Notes under the pieces: generated by a model
What the model saw: the letters and a program-made list of their open reading frames with translations, nothing else
Database searches by the model: none
Told to the model about the DNA's origin: nothing
Shown: one piece after another, positions 26,084-36,910 of the stretch
Position numbering within the stretch: position 1 is the first letter of the stretch
Layout of the letters: every line of letters starts with the position of its first letter
Translations under genes and position numbers: made by a program
NCBI GenBank assembly: GCA_031269465.1
Contig: JAISZB010000292.1
Span: 1 to 64,000, forward strand
Origin: Clostridiales bacterium
GTDB taxonomy: Bacteria > Bacillota > Clostridia > Lachnospirales > WQUN01
Direction of reading: 5' to 3'
DNA length: 64,000 nt

Positions 26084-29000
26084 TTACTGATATATATCTA
26101 CTGTACGACTATCTTCGTTCCAAACCACATTTGCGCCAAGTTGCTCGGCTATATAACGAATAGGCACGAATGTCCGACCATTTCCAATTACTGCGGTTCC
26201 TAGAGAATTTGGAAGCGTTTGATTTATTACAAGCGTGAGCGTTTTGCTGGCTTTAGTAACTGTTACTGTTTTTGTCGCTTCAGTCCAATCAACCTCAGCG
26301 CCAAGAGTCTCAGCGATTACACGGAGGGGAAGCATAGTGCGGTTTTCTGAGGAGATATATGGCGAGACATCGTTTGTTATTTTTGTTCCATTCTTATAAT
26401 AGTCAAAATTATCAATGATAAAATGGATTTTAGTTAGGCTATTTGAAATAATGATTCCAAGATTTCCTGTCTCATATGTGTAGAATGTAAATGTATTTCC
26501 ATCAGGAGAAAGTTCTCCGCCAAGCTGTTTATATGCAGTGAAATCACTATCGAAATTTACTCCTGTTAGTTTAGCTTTCTGCTCGGCTGATAGCTTAAAG
26601 TTAGAAATATCAAATATAACTTTAAGTGGAAATAGCGTTTTGAGTACTGACTTACCATTGGCTGAAAGAGATGTATTATAAATATATCTAAGAAGTTCCG
26701 AATTACTTGAATCAATCTCCTGCAAAGTCGACGGTAAAAAGGATCTAATAGTGAACTGCTTTTGATTTATCTCCACTGACGCATAGCTACTATCAGAAAG
26801 CTTAAATTCGCTGACAAGATTTGGCGTTAGAAACAATGATATGAGATTCTTTTTTATACTAATCTCTTTGGCTTTTTCTTGACAGGCCAAAAGATCCTTT
26901 CCTGAAAGATACACTGAGTTGTAGCTATTCGTCAAATTTATGGTAGGACTTACATTGGCAATTAGTGCATCATTAATTGTTTTTGAAGCAATATCTGTTG
27001 TTAGTGTTGTTTGCTGCGTTGGATAACTACCAGAACCTCCGGGTGTTGGTGTAATTATTTCTTCAAAATTATCTCCTACATTAAAACTTATCGGTTCATT
27101 TGAATCTAATTTCATGATAAATCTTTCTTTAGACGTTTTCTCAGTATCGGTTAGTATGTTTATATCGCAATTACCGTAATCAACTTTTGCAGAGAAAGAA
27201 TCAGTATCAGCCAGACTAAATGTTATTGCGCTGTCAGGTTCTATACTCCCGCTTAAAATTACAGAGGAATATTTTTCACTTGAAAATACATTAGAAGCTT
27301 TAATTTCTATATTGCTTTTATTATCTGTTGATAAATTTAATCTATTATCCGTTAAATCAACATTTAAAGTAATAGGTTTGTCTGCTCGTATGCTGATTAA
27401 ATTATCATATCCTAACAATGAAATATCAGAACCTTCCAAATAATTAATGGAAAATCTATCTTTTGGAAGGACTAATTTACCACCTGTAGTTTTATCATTA
27501 TTGAATAAATAACCATCATATGAGGAATATGATACTTCGGATTCCAATGTTGCTGTATCTCCATTTCTAGTAATTGCTCCTAATCTCCCATCAGAAAGAA
27601 AAAGATCGAATGATGATAAAGACGCAGTATTTATTTCAATAACATCCTCAGGCATCCATTTATGAGGTTCATTTCCTCTGATTTCTGTCTGGAGTTTATT
27701 CAAGTCGACTAATAATATATAATGGGGTTCTTTAATAGTTAATTCATATCCTGTATTTCTTTCAATTACGTGTCTCAATCTTTCATGGTCGGTGGCGGCA
27801 CCTAATGATCCATATCTGAATTTATTTTCTTCTCTATTTAACTCGATGTATGTATCTTTGCCGTCATTCAATATATTGTTATAAGAATAATATCTGGATT
27901 TATTACCTTCTAGTAATTCTGGAGAAACATACGGGTGGTTGGGATCATATACATACACTCTCCACCAGCCATTACTCTGTTTTTCTGGCCTTATATCAGT
28001 TCTAGACATAATAAAATGACCCTTTTGATTACCCTCTTCATCTGCAAATTTCAAATCTATGCCAAACGGAACTTCACTTGCTATTATCCTATCCAAGATA
28101 TTCGATATATAATTTCCATTCCCATTATGGTGTTTATCAACGATAACTGTTCTATTTTCATCATCTCTAGTGTCAGATTGCTGACCGAAATATTCTCCAT
28201 TTAAATTATCAATTGTTGACATATAGCTAGAATTAGTTGCATTTAGACTTTTATTACCTAATATAGAATACTGCTCAATTAATTCCGTTATATTGCTTAA
28301 TTTGTTAGAAGAGGCAAAACTAAATTTTTGAAAATACTCCCAATCTGGATCTAATATGGTGGGTATTACCCACTTTATTTCGGTATAGTAATCATTAACA
28401 TTATCGAAACCGTCAATAGGGTTTAAATATTCTGCTAAATCTAGTTTGCCTGAAAAAAAAAGAAATGCTGTCGAGACCATGCCAATACAATTTCCAATCC
28501 ATGTACTATTAATCATAGATTCATATTGTTGAGGACCGCTATTATTAGCCAGGTTTACATATTCACTTCCAAAAACTTGAGCATATCTCTCATTAGGTAT
28601 GACATAATCATTTTCATAACCAAAGCCTTCGTAATTATTAACAAAACTCCAACCATCTTTTTGTACAGAAAATGTTTTAATAGACGAAGCAAGTTTAGAA
28701 TATCTTATAGTTAATGTACTAGTATTATGAATCTTTCCGTCAATAAAGATTCGTACAATAAATTCATATGACCCTGTATCAGTTTTTGGACTTGCGATAC
28801 ATTTTTTGTATAATGAAATTTCATCATTTACGCTTAAATCTCCTGCATTTATCTGTGTGGAAATCCTATTTACATCTGTATCAACAATAGTGATTTCATC
28901 TTCATGTGCAACACTACTTAAATCAGGATTAACATCTGTCGGAAAATCAATAAACACTTGAACATTCCTAGCTAATATTAGTTGTTTTTCTTCTTCTGTT

Positions 29001-30823
29001 AGAAGACGTACATTACCTTTACTATCAGCAAACTGATACTTACCCACATTACGTATTCTGATAGTTAAATTAATTATCTTATCATCATAACCCGTAAAAT
29101 TCTTTGTTGTTGTAATGTATGATGGGCCAGTAAACTCTGTATAGAGAAAAGGCTCCAAATGTGTGCTAAGGTCGTCCAAAACTGTAACTTCAAGTTCAGC
29201 CAGTAAACTTCCTTTTGTGGCTTTAATGATTACTTTTCCTGCAGTTTTACCAGTAATCGTAGCTGAGCAGATGCCAGATTCTGAATTTACAACGACAGAT
29301 GCTATATTTGAATCATCAGAAGACCATGTTATACCTTCCTGAATTTCAATTGGTGCAGTATCTCCAATTTTAAGTGTTGCTACAACAGGTATTGTTTCCC
29401 CGACATTAATTGTAAGCGGATCCTGAGTTATTTCAATACTATCTGGTTGTTCTTTACCGTTATTTGATTCTGTTCCGCCCCGCAACTGAGGATAATCATA
29501 GTTGCCAACCATTTCCCATACATTTTTAAAGTCCCAGCCAAGCGCTTCATATGTACTTTGATTTTTTGCCTCGGAGATTGAAATGAGAGCATTCGCATCG
29601 TTTGTGCCATTTCCGGAGATATTTGACAAAGCGAGATTATTGGTTTTGTTCCCAGCTCCAATCAATAAAATTGACCGTGGAAAAGAAGCACTGAAAGTGT
29701 TCGATAGAACAACGCAATTTCTGATGTCTGTGTATTGTGAAGCAGCAGTATAGCCAGAACCTGAGATTCCTCCGGAACAACTGTATTGAGAAGTCGAATT
29801 GATGTTTCCAGTATTATAACATTTATCTATTGTCAATGTGCTACCAATTGATAGATCGTTCCTTCCATTAATTCCACCTGCATGATCATTTTCTCTTCCT
29901 TGGCATGATATATCTCCCGTGTTATAGCAATTGCTTATTTTTATAGCGCTACCATTTACTCTAAGAACATGGACATTACCTATGATCCCTCCAGCAGTAG
30001 AATCAGATCTCGCACCAGAACTTGCAAAAATATCCCCTTCGTTATAACAGCTAGTGATTGCTATTGTAGAAGTGGAATCTATAAAATTGGTTAAACCAAC
30101 AATGCCTCCTGCATCAGAATACCACCACGCCCCACCACCAGTAACGGAAGCATAAGGATTAACACTTGCTGAATTATAGCAATTGCTGATGATTACATTA
30201 CCATTTGAACCGCCAACAATGCCAACAATTCCTCCGGCATAAGAACTGCCATGATTATTAATTACAGTGATGATTCCTTCAGTATAGCAATTGCTGATGG
30301 TTACAGTACCACCGTTCGAAACAAAGATATTGCCACATATACCTCCCGCATAATAAGCGGGTGTAGAATCGTAACGATCATTTATTGATATGCTAATATT
30401 CTCCAATCCTATGTTCTTTATAGTTGCAGAATCGCCAATATGTCTAAATAAACCAGCATAATCCCCGAAACCTTTATATGTTAAGTTAGTAATTATAAAT
30501 CCTTGTCCATCCAATGTTCCTGTAAATGAATCTAATGAACCTAAATAATCTATTGAATCGAAACCATGAATTGGATCCCACTTACCTTCATTATATTCAG
30601 ACAGATCGATATCGTTTGCCAACACATATGACGCGCTTAAATCATTGCTTATATCACTTAATTCTTGCGCATTATGTATTAGTTTTGCATTCGGATCAGG
30701 CGCACCAATAGTTGCTAAAAATTTACCAGTACTGTTTTCTGCATATACAGACCTGCGTATCGGCGCAATACACGCCACAATCATTATCACGACAAGAATC
30801 AAGCTGAGTGCTTTTTTCTTCAT
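26084..30823 (-). CDS. large secreted multidomain protein: beta-helix, Big2, putative papain-like domain, copper-amine-oxidase-N-like domain
   Basis: The protein has 1579 residues. A signal peptide (1-28, ending VYA) is followed at about 90-440 by GLUG/beta-helix repeats (GGIVG ... ISNCYNTGDI). A Big2-type Ig domain lies at about 470-550 (PLTINVGETIPVVATL, ITWSSDDSNIASV). A 560-690 beta region precedes a segment with Cys779 (WIGNCIGMVSTAFLFF), His934 (KGHFIMSRTD) and VYVYDPNHP near 958, an order like papain-fold cysteine peptidases. The last 110 residues are a copper-amine-oxidase-N-like domain (NRTMLPLRVIAETLGAEVDW, RTFVPIRYIAEQLGANVVW), a putative wall-binding module. GAGGAG precedes the ATG. 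Base composition is clearly more AT-rich than its neighbours, which suggests recent acquisition. It is probably extracellular; protease activity is inferred from three motifs only. Confidence 0.78.
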   Translation of the reverse strand: MKKKALSLILVVIMIVACIAPIRRSVYAENSTGKFLATIGAPDPNAKLIHNAQELSDISNDLSASYVLANDIDLSEYNEGKWDPIHGFDSIDYLGSLDSFTGTLDGQGFIITNLTYKGFGDYAGLFRHIGDSATIKNIGLENISISINDRYDSTPAYYAGGICGNIFVSNGGTVTISNCYTEGIITVINNHGSSYAGGIVGIVGGSNGNVIISNCYNSASVNPYASVTGGGAWWYSDAGGIVGLTNFIDSTSTIAITSCYNEGDIFASSGARSDSTAGGIIGNVHVLRVNGSAIKISNCYNTGDISCQGRENDHAGGINGRNDLSIGSTLTIDKCYNTGNINSTSQYSCSGGISGSGYTAASQYTDIRNCVVLSNTFSASFPRSILLIGAGNKTNNLALSNISGNGTNDANALISISEAKNQSTYEALGWDFKNVWEMVGNYDYPQLRGGTESNNGKEQPDSIEITQDPLTINVGETIPVVATLKIGDTAPIEIQEGITWSSDDSNIASVVVNSESGICSATITGKTAGKVIIKATKGSLLAELEVTVLDDLSTHLEPFLYTEFTGPSYITTTKNFTGYDDKIINLTIRIRNVGKYQFADSKGNVRLLTEEEKQLILARNVQVFIDFPTDVNPDLSSVAHEDEITIVDTDVNRISTQINAGDLSVNDEISLYKKCIASPKTDTGSYEFIVRIFIDGKIHNTSTLTIRYSKLASSIKTFSVQKDGWSFVNNYEGFGYENDYVIPNERYAQVFGSEYVNLANNSGPQQYESMINSTWIGNCIGMVSTAFLFFSGKLDLAEYLNPIDGFDNVNDYYTEIKWVIPTILDPDWEYFQKFSFASSNKLSNITELIEQYSILGNKSLNATNSSYMSTIDNLNGEYFGQQSDTRDDENRTVIVDKHHNGNGNYISNILDRIIASEVPFGIDLKFADEEGNQKGHFIMSRTDIRPEKQSNGWWRVYVYDPNHPYVSPELLEGNKSRYYSYNNILNDGKDTYIELNREENKFRYGSLGAATDHERLRHVIERNTGYELTIKEPHYILLVDLNKLQTEIRGNEPHKWMPEDVIEINTASLSSFDLFLSDGRLGAITRNGDTATLESEVSYSSYDGYLFNNDKTTGGKLVLPKDRFSINYLEGSDISLLGYDNLISIRADKPITLNVDLTDNRLNLSTDNKSNIEIKASNVFSSEKYSSVILSGSIEPDSAITFSLADTDSFSAKVDYGNCDINILTDTEKTSKERFIMKLDSNEPISFNVGDNFEEIITPTPGGSGSYPTQQTTLTTDIASKTINDALIANVSPTINLTNSYNSVYLSGKDLLACQEKAKEISIKKNLISLFLTPNLVSEFKLSDSSYASVEINQKQFTIRSFLPSTLQEIDSSNSELLRYIYNTSLSANGKSVLKTLFPLKVIFDISNFKLSAEQKAKLTGVNFDSDFTAYKQLGGELSPDGNTFTFYTYETGNLGIIISNSLTKIHFIIDNFDYYKNGTKITNDVSPYISSENRTMLPLRVIAETLGAEVDWTEATKTVTVTKASKTLTLVINQTLPNSLGTAVIGNGRTFVPIRYIAEQLGANVVWNEDSRTVDIYQ

Positions 30824-31267
30824 TAAAATACTCCTCTCAACTTCGAATTAAATTTAGATCTTTTAAATATTTCGGCTTATAAAAACGGCGTTATTCAAGT
30901 TGGATTTTCGATTGCAAAATCAAAACTTCTAATTCCCTTCTTACAAAATCAACGATTATATGGTACAACATTAATATGGTTTATCATGACCCTAACTAAC
31001 CCATTTTTGCAACTACCAGTTCTGGCAAGGCATTTTATGGCTGCCAGCGCTGATGTCCCCCGCTCGCTACAGCTCATGCTGTTCCCTTTTTTGCCTGCCT
31101 GGCACCACGAGCTGGCTCATGCGCTCCACAATCCCTGATGAGTTGCCCGGCTTGCAGGCGGATATAATCCTGCAGTCCGGCCGAGTTTTTGAATTTGGAT
31201 CCGAATTCTGCCGGTATCTACAGCTTCGCACACAGACTTTGAACAACATGCTCGAAGCCGCATAAAC
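30824..31267. other. intergenic upstream region with decayed frames
   Basis: It holds the leader of the preceding minus-strand gene and overlapping short frames on both strands at 31053-31323. None has a ribosome site or recognisable domain; a transposase remnant is possible but not shown. Confidence 0.3.
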
Positions 31268-31372
31268 AGGGTCTTTAAACTTAACCGGGTAAAATAATGT
31301 AAAATAAATTCCATGAAATCCACTTATAATGAAATGGACGCAGAGTTAACCCCGCTTAAGTTTAAAGACCCC
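31268..31372. mobile_element. MITE-like element with GGGTCTTTAAAC ends
   Basis: GGGTCTTTAAACTTAACCGG near 31270-31289 is mirrored by CCGCTTAAGTTTAAAGACCC ending near 31371. About 65 AT-rich bases without coding capacity lie between. A further isolated end (AGTTTAAAGACCC) is present at 31596-31609. Confidence 0.75.
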
Positions 31373-31489
31373 AGAAACAGAAGATTCGGCGGATATAGCA
31401 GAAAAAATATGTAGTTAGCCCTTGTCTATGGAAGTTTTCCAAGGCGGCGGGATCAATGGGGTGCGGCAAGCTGTCTGTCGGCGGGGCCG

Positions 31490-31595
31490 CTAGTGCAGAC
31501 AGTCTTAAATGCGCAACAGTCCTATTTGGCTGTAATTAAATTTAAGCATTTTACAGGCTAAAAGCATGTTGCGCAATTAAGGGTGACAGCACTAG
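31490..31595. mobile_element. MITE-like element with CTAG ends (good copy)
   Basis: CTAGTGCAGACAGTCTTAAA at the left and AATTAAGGGTGACAGCACTAG at the right (ends 31595) form imperfect terminal inverted repeats over about 27 bp including TGCGCAA. The total length is 106 bp. CTAG at both ends may be part of the repeat or a target duplication. A decayed relative lies at 4314-4416. Confidence 0.75.
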
Positions 31596-31699
31596 AGTTT
31601 AAAGACCCGAACTAACTAAGAGAGTAGATGTCTTGCATGAAGATGCCTGCGGATTAGAGAAAATCTAAACCCTTCGCCTAATATAACTGTGCGTCCCAA

Positions 31700-32523
31700 T
31701 TAAGAAAACTTAATGGTGATAGTTTGAGTTTCTTCATCCCAATCAACAACAGCTCCCAATTCTTCGGAGACATAACGGACAGGCACAAACAACCTGTCGC
31801 TTGAAATGACGGCAACGCCAAGATCATTGGGCAACTGTTGATCCACTTGGATATTGAGGGTTTTGCCTGTTAGCTCAATTGTAGCCGTCCGTGACTCGCT
31901 TGACCAGTTTACTTCAGCGCCGAGCGCCTCAGCCACAAAACGCAGTGGCACCATGGTTCTGCCGTCTGATGCGATGTAGGGAGCTGCATCGCTGTTTTGG
32001 GACTCCCCGTTCTTCGTATATTCAGTGCTTCCGCTTGTGAAGACTACCTCCAAAGAAGAGTCTTTTAATGGGGCGATCGGGCTTGAGCCTTTCAGGGTTA
32101 TATCAATATCTAATTGATATTGATTGACGCCAGTTTTAGCTCCGGTTCCAGTTTGCTTCGATGTTATGCTTTTAATCTCAAACTCCGCAGGGATGGGGCA
32201 AGATTCCAGCACAACAGTTGCATCGTCGGGCACAGTGTCTGCTCCGAATTCAAAATGTGGGTAACTGGAGATGTTTTCTACTAATAAATCATCATATGTA
32301 AATGAAAAGTTTCCGCCATTTGAGGTTTTAATCACAAATGGGTCTTTGCTTGTTTTAACGTATTCAATGAGGAGCGCATTGCTTTCGGTTCCTAGCGCTT
32401 TGTCTAAATTGTATCTTACCGAAAATCTAGTCCCTCCTCCAGCATTTGCAAGCCCAGCCATTTGAACCGAGAGTAGCAGTGCGATTAAAGAGGCGCTATA
32501 AATCTGATTTTTAGATACTTCAT
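31700..32523 (-). pseudogene. secreted copper-amine-oxidase-N-like domain protein, frameshifted signal peptide
   Basis: The body (253 residues from an internal ATG at 32461) is a small domain related to cohesin-like beta proteins, followed by a complete copper-amine-oxidase-N-like domain (DGRTMVPLRFVAEALGAEVNW, DRLFVPVRYVSEELGAVVDW). The proper start is ATG 32523-32521 with TTGGAG seven bases upstream. From there MKYLK runs into a stop, because a run of five T (32508-32512, A on the coding strand) is one base short. With six, the reading becomes MKYLKNQIYSASLIALLLSV then QMAGLANA, a perfect signal peptide. The gene is therefore either recently inactivated, slippage-controlled or affected by a sequence error. 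Confidence 0.7.
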
Positions 32524-35440
32524 ATTATCACTCCAATCAATTTTAATAGGTTGCACATCAGTGCCGATTCCTTTGCAAGCTCGCTGTAGTCCGCACTTTC
32601 TTTGAGCGGCTTTAGAATGCAGAAGCATGTCCAAAATCGGCCTGCGAGGAATATTATTCGTACATTCGACGGAAAATCCATCTGATTATGAAATTGATGC
32701 ACTCAAAGCTTGAAAAATCCGCCATCATACGCTTGAACGGCGCCGGCGTAGCCGGGAGGCCGCTTTATTTCTGCAAAAAGCTTTGATCAAGAAGCCGTAG
32801 GCTCCGAGATCTTCGCGGATCTCTGTGGAAGAACGTCCAGCTCGGCCGAGGACGGCCGCCCGGAGCTGAAGCCCTGGTCCAAAGCGCCTGCAAGGCGGAG
32901 CGCAAGCGGTTGCCGCGCAAATGGAGCGCCTGCTGGAGGGGCGGGTGGGGCCAAGATTGCCTGGAGAGGCTCCAGTTGCGGAAAAAAGCCCGGCAAATCA
33001 AGGCTTTGAGCGAATCCCTGGAGGACGCCGGCTATGGCGGGCATCTGAAGAACATACTCGGCGCGCAGCTCCCCATGCTTTTGGAAAAGCACGGAGGGAT
33101 TGAGGATCTGCGGAAGCATCCAACCCATAATATCAAGACAATTGTACTGTTCTTAACTATTATGTAGATTTTATGCCTTTCCTCCAGATGTTTTTATCTT
33201 GTCTTTTTCAAGGCCTTAAGAACCATATGCCAGTCATATAGCGCCTCCAAGATGATAGCAATTGCTGAAAACAGTTTAATGTCTTTAACTGCGAAAAATC
33301 CTGTTCTAGAACTTATGACTCATCATACAATTCCTGAATTGTAGAAATTTTGGATTCTTGCTCACATAGGATATGTTGCAATGCCTCCTATGCTGCTTAT
33401 ATTGAAAGCTTGTAGAATCCTCATTAGTGAATGCGATTAAGCAGTAGATAGTGCCCGTCTTAATCTTTAAGAGAGGTCGGTTAACCATCAACTGCCATCT
33501 TAATGTGTCAGCTCGTGACTTTGTCTTTGTCAAGGATACTGAGAGAACTGGAATTGCATTCATCACAAGAGTAACTATAATTGACTTTGTTGTAATAAGC
33601 TTTGCGCGTAAATGCTTATTCTGGATACTCATCTTTTAAATAAAATGGTGAGACATTAATGGAAGCCAAGTCTTATAATGACAGCATAATCATGCATGGA
33701 TAAAAAGGGTCGCCATTATGGCGAGAATGAAAAAGATTTCTCTTTGCACATAAGCCATATTAGGATTTGAGAAATTAACAGCTTAAATATCAGAAACATT
33801 GACGTTCATCTCAATTTTCACGTTTAACATTGTCAGATTTCATGATCTGCCTCTTAGTTCACTCCATTCAAGCCCTGTTTTGCCTAAGGAGAGCTTCAGC
33901 CAACGCTGAAGACTTCTCTCAGCAAGGAAAATTGTTGCCTTAGCTCAAGACTGATAATGGGATGCATTATCAGTCTTGAGTCATTAAGTAGCGCCATAAT
34001 GCTGAGCTTTAACAAGTCACTGTTTGAGCATATCATTTAGGCTTTGGGAAATTTAATAGCTTAGCTCTCAGCAATTTTGTCTATCGACTAGATTACCGCT
34101 GAACAATGGCAGATTTCTTTATACTCCGAGATATGCTTGCAAAATTATAAAAGTTCAGTCTCTACAAACTTGGATTTTTTTGGGAAGCTTATTGCTTTTT
34201 GAAGTGTGCCGCCATCTAGAAGTTCTTACCATATTGTAAAATCATCAAGCCCTTGCAAGATTCAAGCAGCATTGAATTGGAAGCGTTGATTGTTATGAAA
34301 TGAATGAACTGCTCTATCAGACCATTTGAAAAAATCCAAGAGTAGAATAACGCGTTTCTTGGTAAGCATCATCAAAATACAGATCTGCTCTTGCCATCCA
34401 TAAATACATTCTAAAGCAATCTCTTGAAAGAGTCATTGGTTGAAAGTTAGGGAACATCATGAGAATGTGCATGCACAGTCCTAAGTTGTATTTAAATTCT
34501 CAGCCAATGATTTTTTCAGATCAAGGGGATATAATTTATCATGGTGCTTTTCGAGTTGCGTTAGCCCGCAATCCTTTAGCCAATGCCAGAACTGCGGCTA
34601 ATTTTAAGGGCGCTGAGGTGATTTGAACGGGCAAATCCTACAGGCAATTGGTTGCTTATGCAATGTGTGATTTCGCTTTATGTGATAGGGGTTTCAGTAT
34701 GTGAATTTTACTAGGCATGGTTCTAGTAGTAGCTTTCATAGGAATTTTGCCCTATTGCTTTAGAGCGCAAGCAAGTATCCTCAGGCGTCAGGAAAGTATA
34801 AAGGCGGCTTCGGAAAGTTCACTGCTTATGTGCGCTGCTTTTTCCTGGGTGGCATTGCCGGATTTCTAATGAGCGATATTTCGTCCCTTTTACTTGTTTT
34901 TGGCGCATCCAAGGCGAATATCTAAAAAAGCGCACCCGGCGGGTGCGCTTGCATAGCGGTCTGAACGCTAATAGTCCTCATAATCCCGGAACATCAATGA
35001 TTTTAAACTGAAGAACCCGCTTTTCCGCCTGGCCTTACCTCGAAACGCCAGCAATGCGTTGCTTTATTCATCCGAAAGGTGCGGCTTTTCAGGTTCGAAT
35101 GCTGAAAACAGCCTTGAAGCCGCAGCCTCAACACTATACCCTGACAGATATGCTCAATGGGTTCGATAAGCGCCATTATGCAGTCATCCGCTACATTGCA
35201 GATGCTCAGGCGATTCGCCGCCCTGCCTGCTGTGTCTCCAGAAGCATCATGAAAAGGCAAGGCGATCGGAATTCCTGATGCTGTAGCCGCCGGTTTCGGG
35301 CGCCCCCTGAACCTGAAGAATCCGGGGCATTTCCTCGCAGACGCTTGTATTATAAGCAGGGCAATCGATGATTTTGGCGATTATTCAATGAGAGAGCCTA
35401 ACTGCAGTGATTGCTTGCTGAAAGATAAAACCTATTTCAC
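32524..35440. other. 2.9 kb without supported genes
   Basis: A GC-rich open stretch at about 32765-33127 has overlapping frames on both strands and looks like decayed coding sequence of unknown family. The rest is AT-rich. A perfect 16-bp hairpin CTCAAGACTGATAATG / CATTATCAGTCTTGAG lies at 33944-33980 and a smaller one (CTTCAGCCAACGCTGAAG) near 33894-33911. No tRNA, rRNA or recognisable ncRNA was seen. Confidence 0.4.
34922..34950 (-). terminator. rho-independent terminator (minus strand)
   Basis: AAGCGCACCC (34928-34937) pairs with GGGTGCGCTT (34941-34950). Read on the minus strand the hairpin is followed by TTTTTT, so it could end the transcript of the HTH pair encoded at 35441-38420, about 490 bases downstream of it. 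Confidence 0.65.
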
Positions 35441-36910
35441 CTAAAGCAAATAGTCATTGACAAGCATTGATATGTATGCGTTTGAAGCCTCAATTCCAAG
35501 GGATCTCTTTGGAATCAACCAGTTGTCCAAGCAATCAAGCATAGCGTAGCTCAAAGCCTTGTCGTCAAAGAATGCAGCCGAATTGGAATCTGCATCCTCT
35601 ATGCATATCCTGCCCCCTGCAAACACTTGCATTTGCAGCCTGTTTTCGAATAGGGGGCTTCTTGTGACGACCAGCTTGAATGGGTCGCTTTCATCATTGG
35701 AGCGGTTCATTAAATCCGTCAAGGCGCATTTGGTTTCTTCCCTTGACAGAGGTGGATAGCCGTGTGCGGGAACCCCGCTTGAAGCAAAATTATGCAAGCT
35801 CCCCATGCTCATTACGCAGGTGTTTCGTCTCCTTGAGACGGACTCGCGGCTGCCTATCGCACTATCCACACGGCTGCAAAACGCTTTCATCCCAATCGGC
35901 TCATTCGCCGGTTCATCTGAGGATGCGATGGCGCCGCTTTTTAAAACCCTGTCTCTATAGCTATTCAATATGGTTGGCGGCATCAAGTTAAACTGAGGAT
36001 GCTTGCAAAAGAGCAAAGAGTCCTCTTGGCTATCAATTGCGCCTAGGTTGGAAAATGGCTTGGAGGTTTGCAAGACCGGCCTTTCCTTGTTCAGCCTTAT
36101 GCTAGAAAATAACGCGTTTAAAAAAGAGTGCATTTGAAGCTCCGAGGATTTGACGCACATCGATTTATCTGAAAGGGAAAACCAATAGGCGGTATTTGGC
36201 GAGTTCTTTTTCCAAGCGCTGATTAAGACGCTGTCTTTAGCATAGGCGTTTGAGTGTTGCGAAATGGCGGAAAGATAAAGAGAGTAGCTTCCAATCCGCA
36301 GGATAGGCAATTTCGTTGTCAAGCTCATTATGCTGTCGATGTATTTGCAAGGAGGGCTGGCAAAAACTTCACTAAAATGAATTGTTTCAACCTGCTTCTT
36401 AGCTCTTGAAACAACCTCAAATATATATGCCAGCTTTGAGAAGACTCTAGCATTGACGCAATTAACTACTTTTATTTCAAAAAATTCGCTGTCTTGATCT
36501 GAAAAGATCGTCCATAGCAATTTATTCGCGCTGACATTAACTGATTCGGATGATTTTTCATAGAAGCTGACATCAAAATTAATCGCTGGGGATGCCGGCC
36601 TATGCAAATGAGCTGTTATGGCTTTCCAAGATTCGCGCCTTTCGGGTTCGATGGCTCCAATTCTCAAGATTTCCTCAGATAATTGCATATCATCTTCAGA
36701 GAATTCAAGAATGTTGCAAAGCAATTCCCTCAGCTCTTTTTCCTGGATCCATTTTTTCGCTGTAAGCTTGTAGATCTTGGTTCTTTCAACTCCCGCCTTA
36801 TCAGCCAGCTGCTTCATGGAAATGGATTGTTCAAAGGCTTTATCTCTTATAAAATCTGAGAACCTAGGATAATCAGATGCTTCGAGCGAGGCAAGAATTG
36901 TATTAGTCAT
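35441..36910 (-). CDS. HTH-domain protein of unknown family, second of a tandem pair
   Basis: The protein has 489 residues. Residues about 15-75 form an XRE-like helix-turn-helix (FEQSISMKQLADKAGVERTK, IYKLTAKKWI). The remaining 400 residues match no domain I recognise. They end in a segment (SYAMLDCLDNWLIPKRSLGI) that closely resembles the end of the upstream protein (SALLDYVQNWLIPKYAISME), so the two are paralogues. The ATG (36910) follows GAGGAG by seven bases and overlaps the upstream stop by eight, so both are made together. No membrane segment is present. The role is unknown; a paired or hetero-oligomeric transcription regulator with a large sensor domain is a guess. Confidence 0.7.
   Translation of the reverse strand: MTNTILASLEASDYPRFSDFIRDKAFEQSISMKQLADKAGVERTKIYKLTAKKWIQEKELRELLCNILEFSEDDMQLSEEILRIGAIEPERRESWKAITAHLHRPASPAINFDVSFYEKSSESVNVSANKLLWTIFSDQDSEFFEIKVVNCVNARVFSKLAYIFEVVSRAKKQVETIHFSEVFASPPCKYIDSIMSLTTKLPILRIGSYSLYLSAISQHSNAYAKDSVLISAWKKNSPNTAYWFSLSDKSMCVKSSELQMHSFLNALFSSIRLNKERPVLQTSKPFSNLGAIDSQEDSLLFCKHPQFNLMPPTILNSYRDRVLKSGAIASSDEPANEPIGMKAFCSRVDSAIGSRESVSRRRNTCVMSMGSLHNFASSGVPAHGYPPLSREETKCALTDLMNRSNDESDPFKLVVTRSPLFENRLQMQVFAGGRICIEDADSNSAAFFDDKALSYAMLDCLDNWLIPKRSLGIEASNAYISMLVNDYLL

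Noticed and set aside
35003-35278. Overlapping ORFs on both strands between the HTH pair and the gene desert
   Set aside because: Neither has a ribosome site or domain likeness; they overlap each other almost completely.
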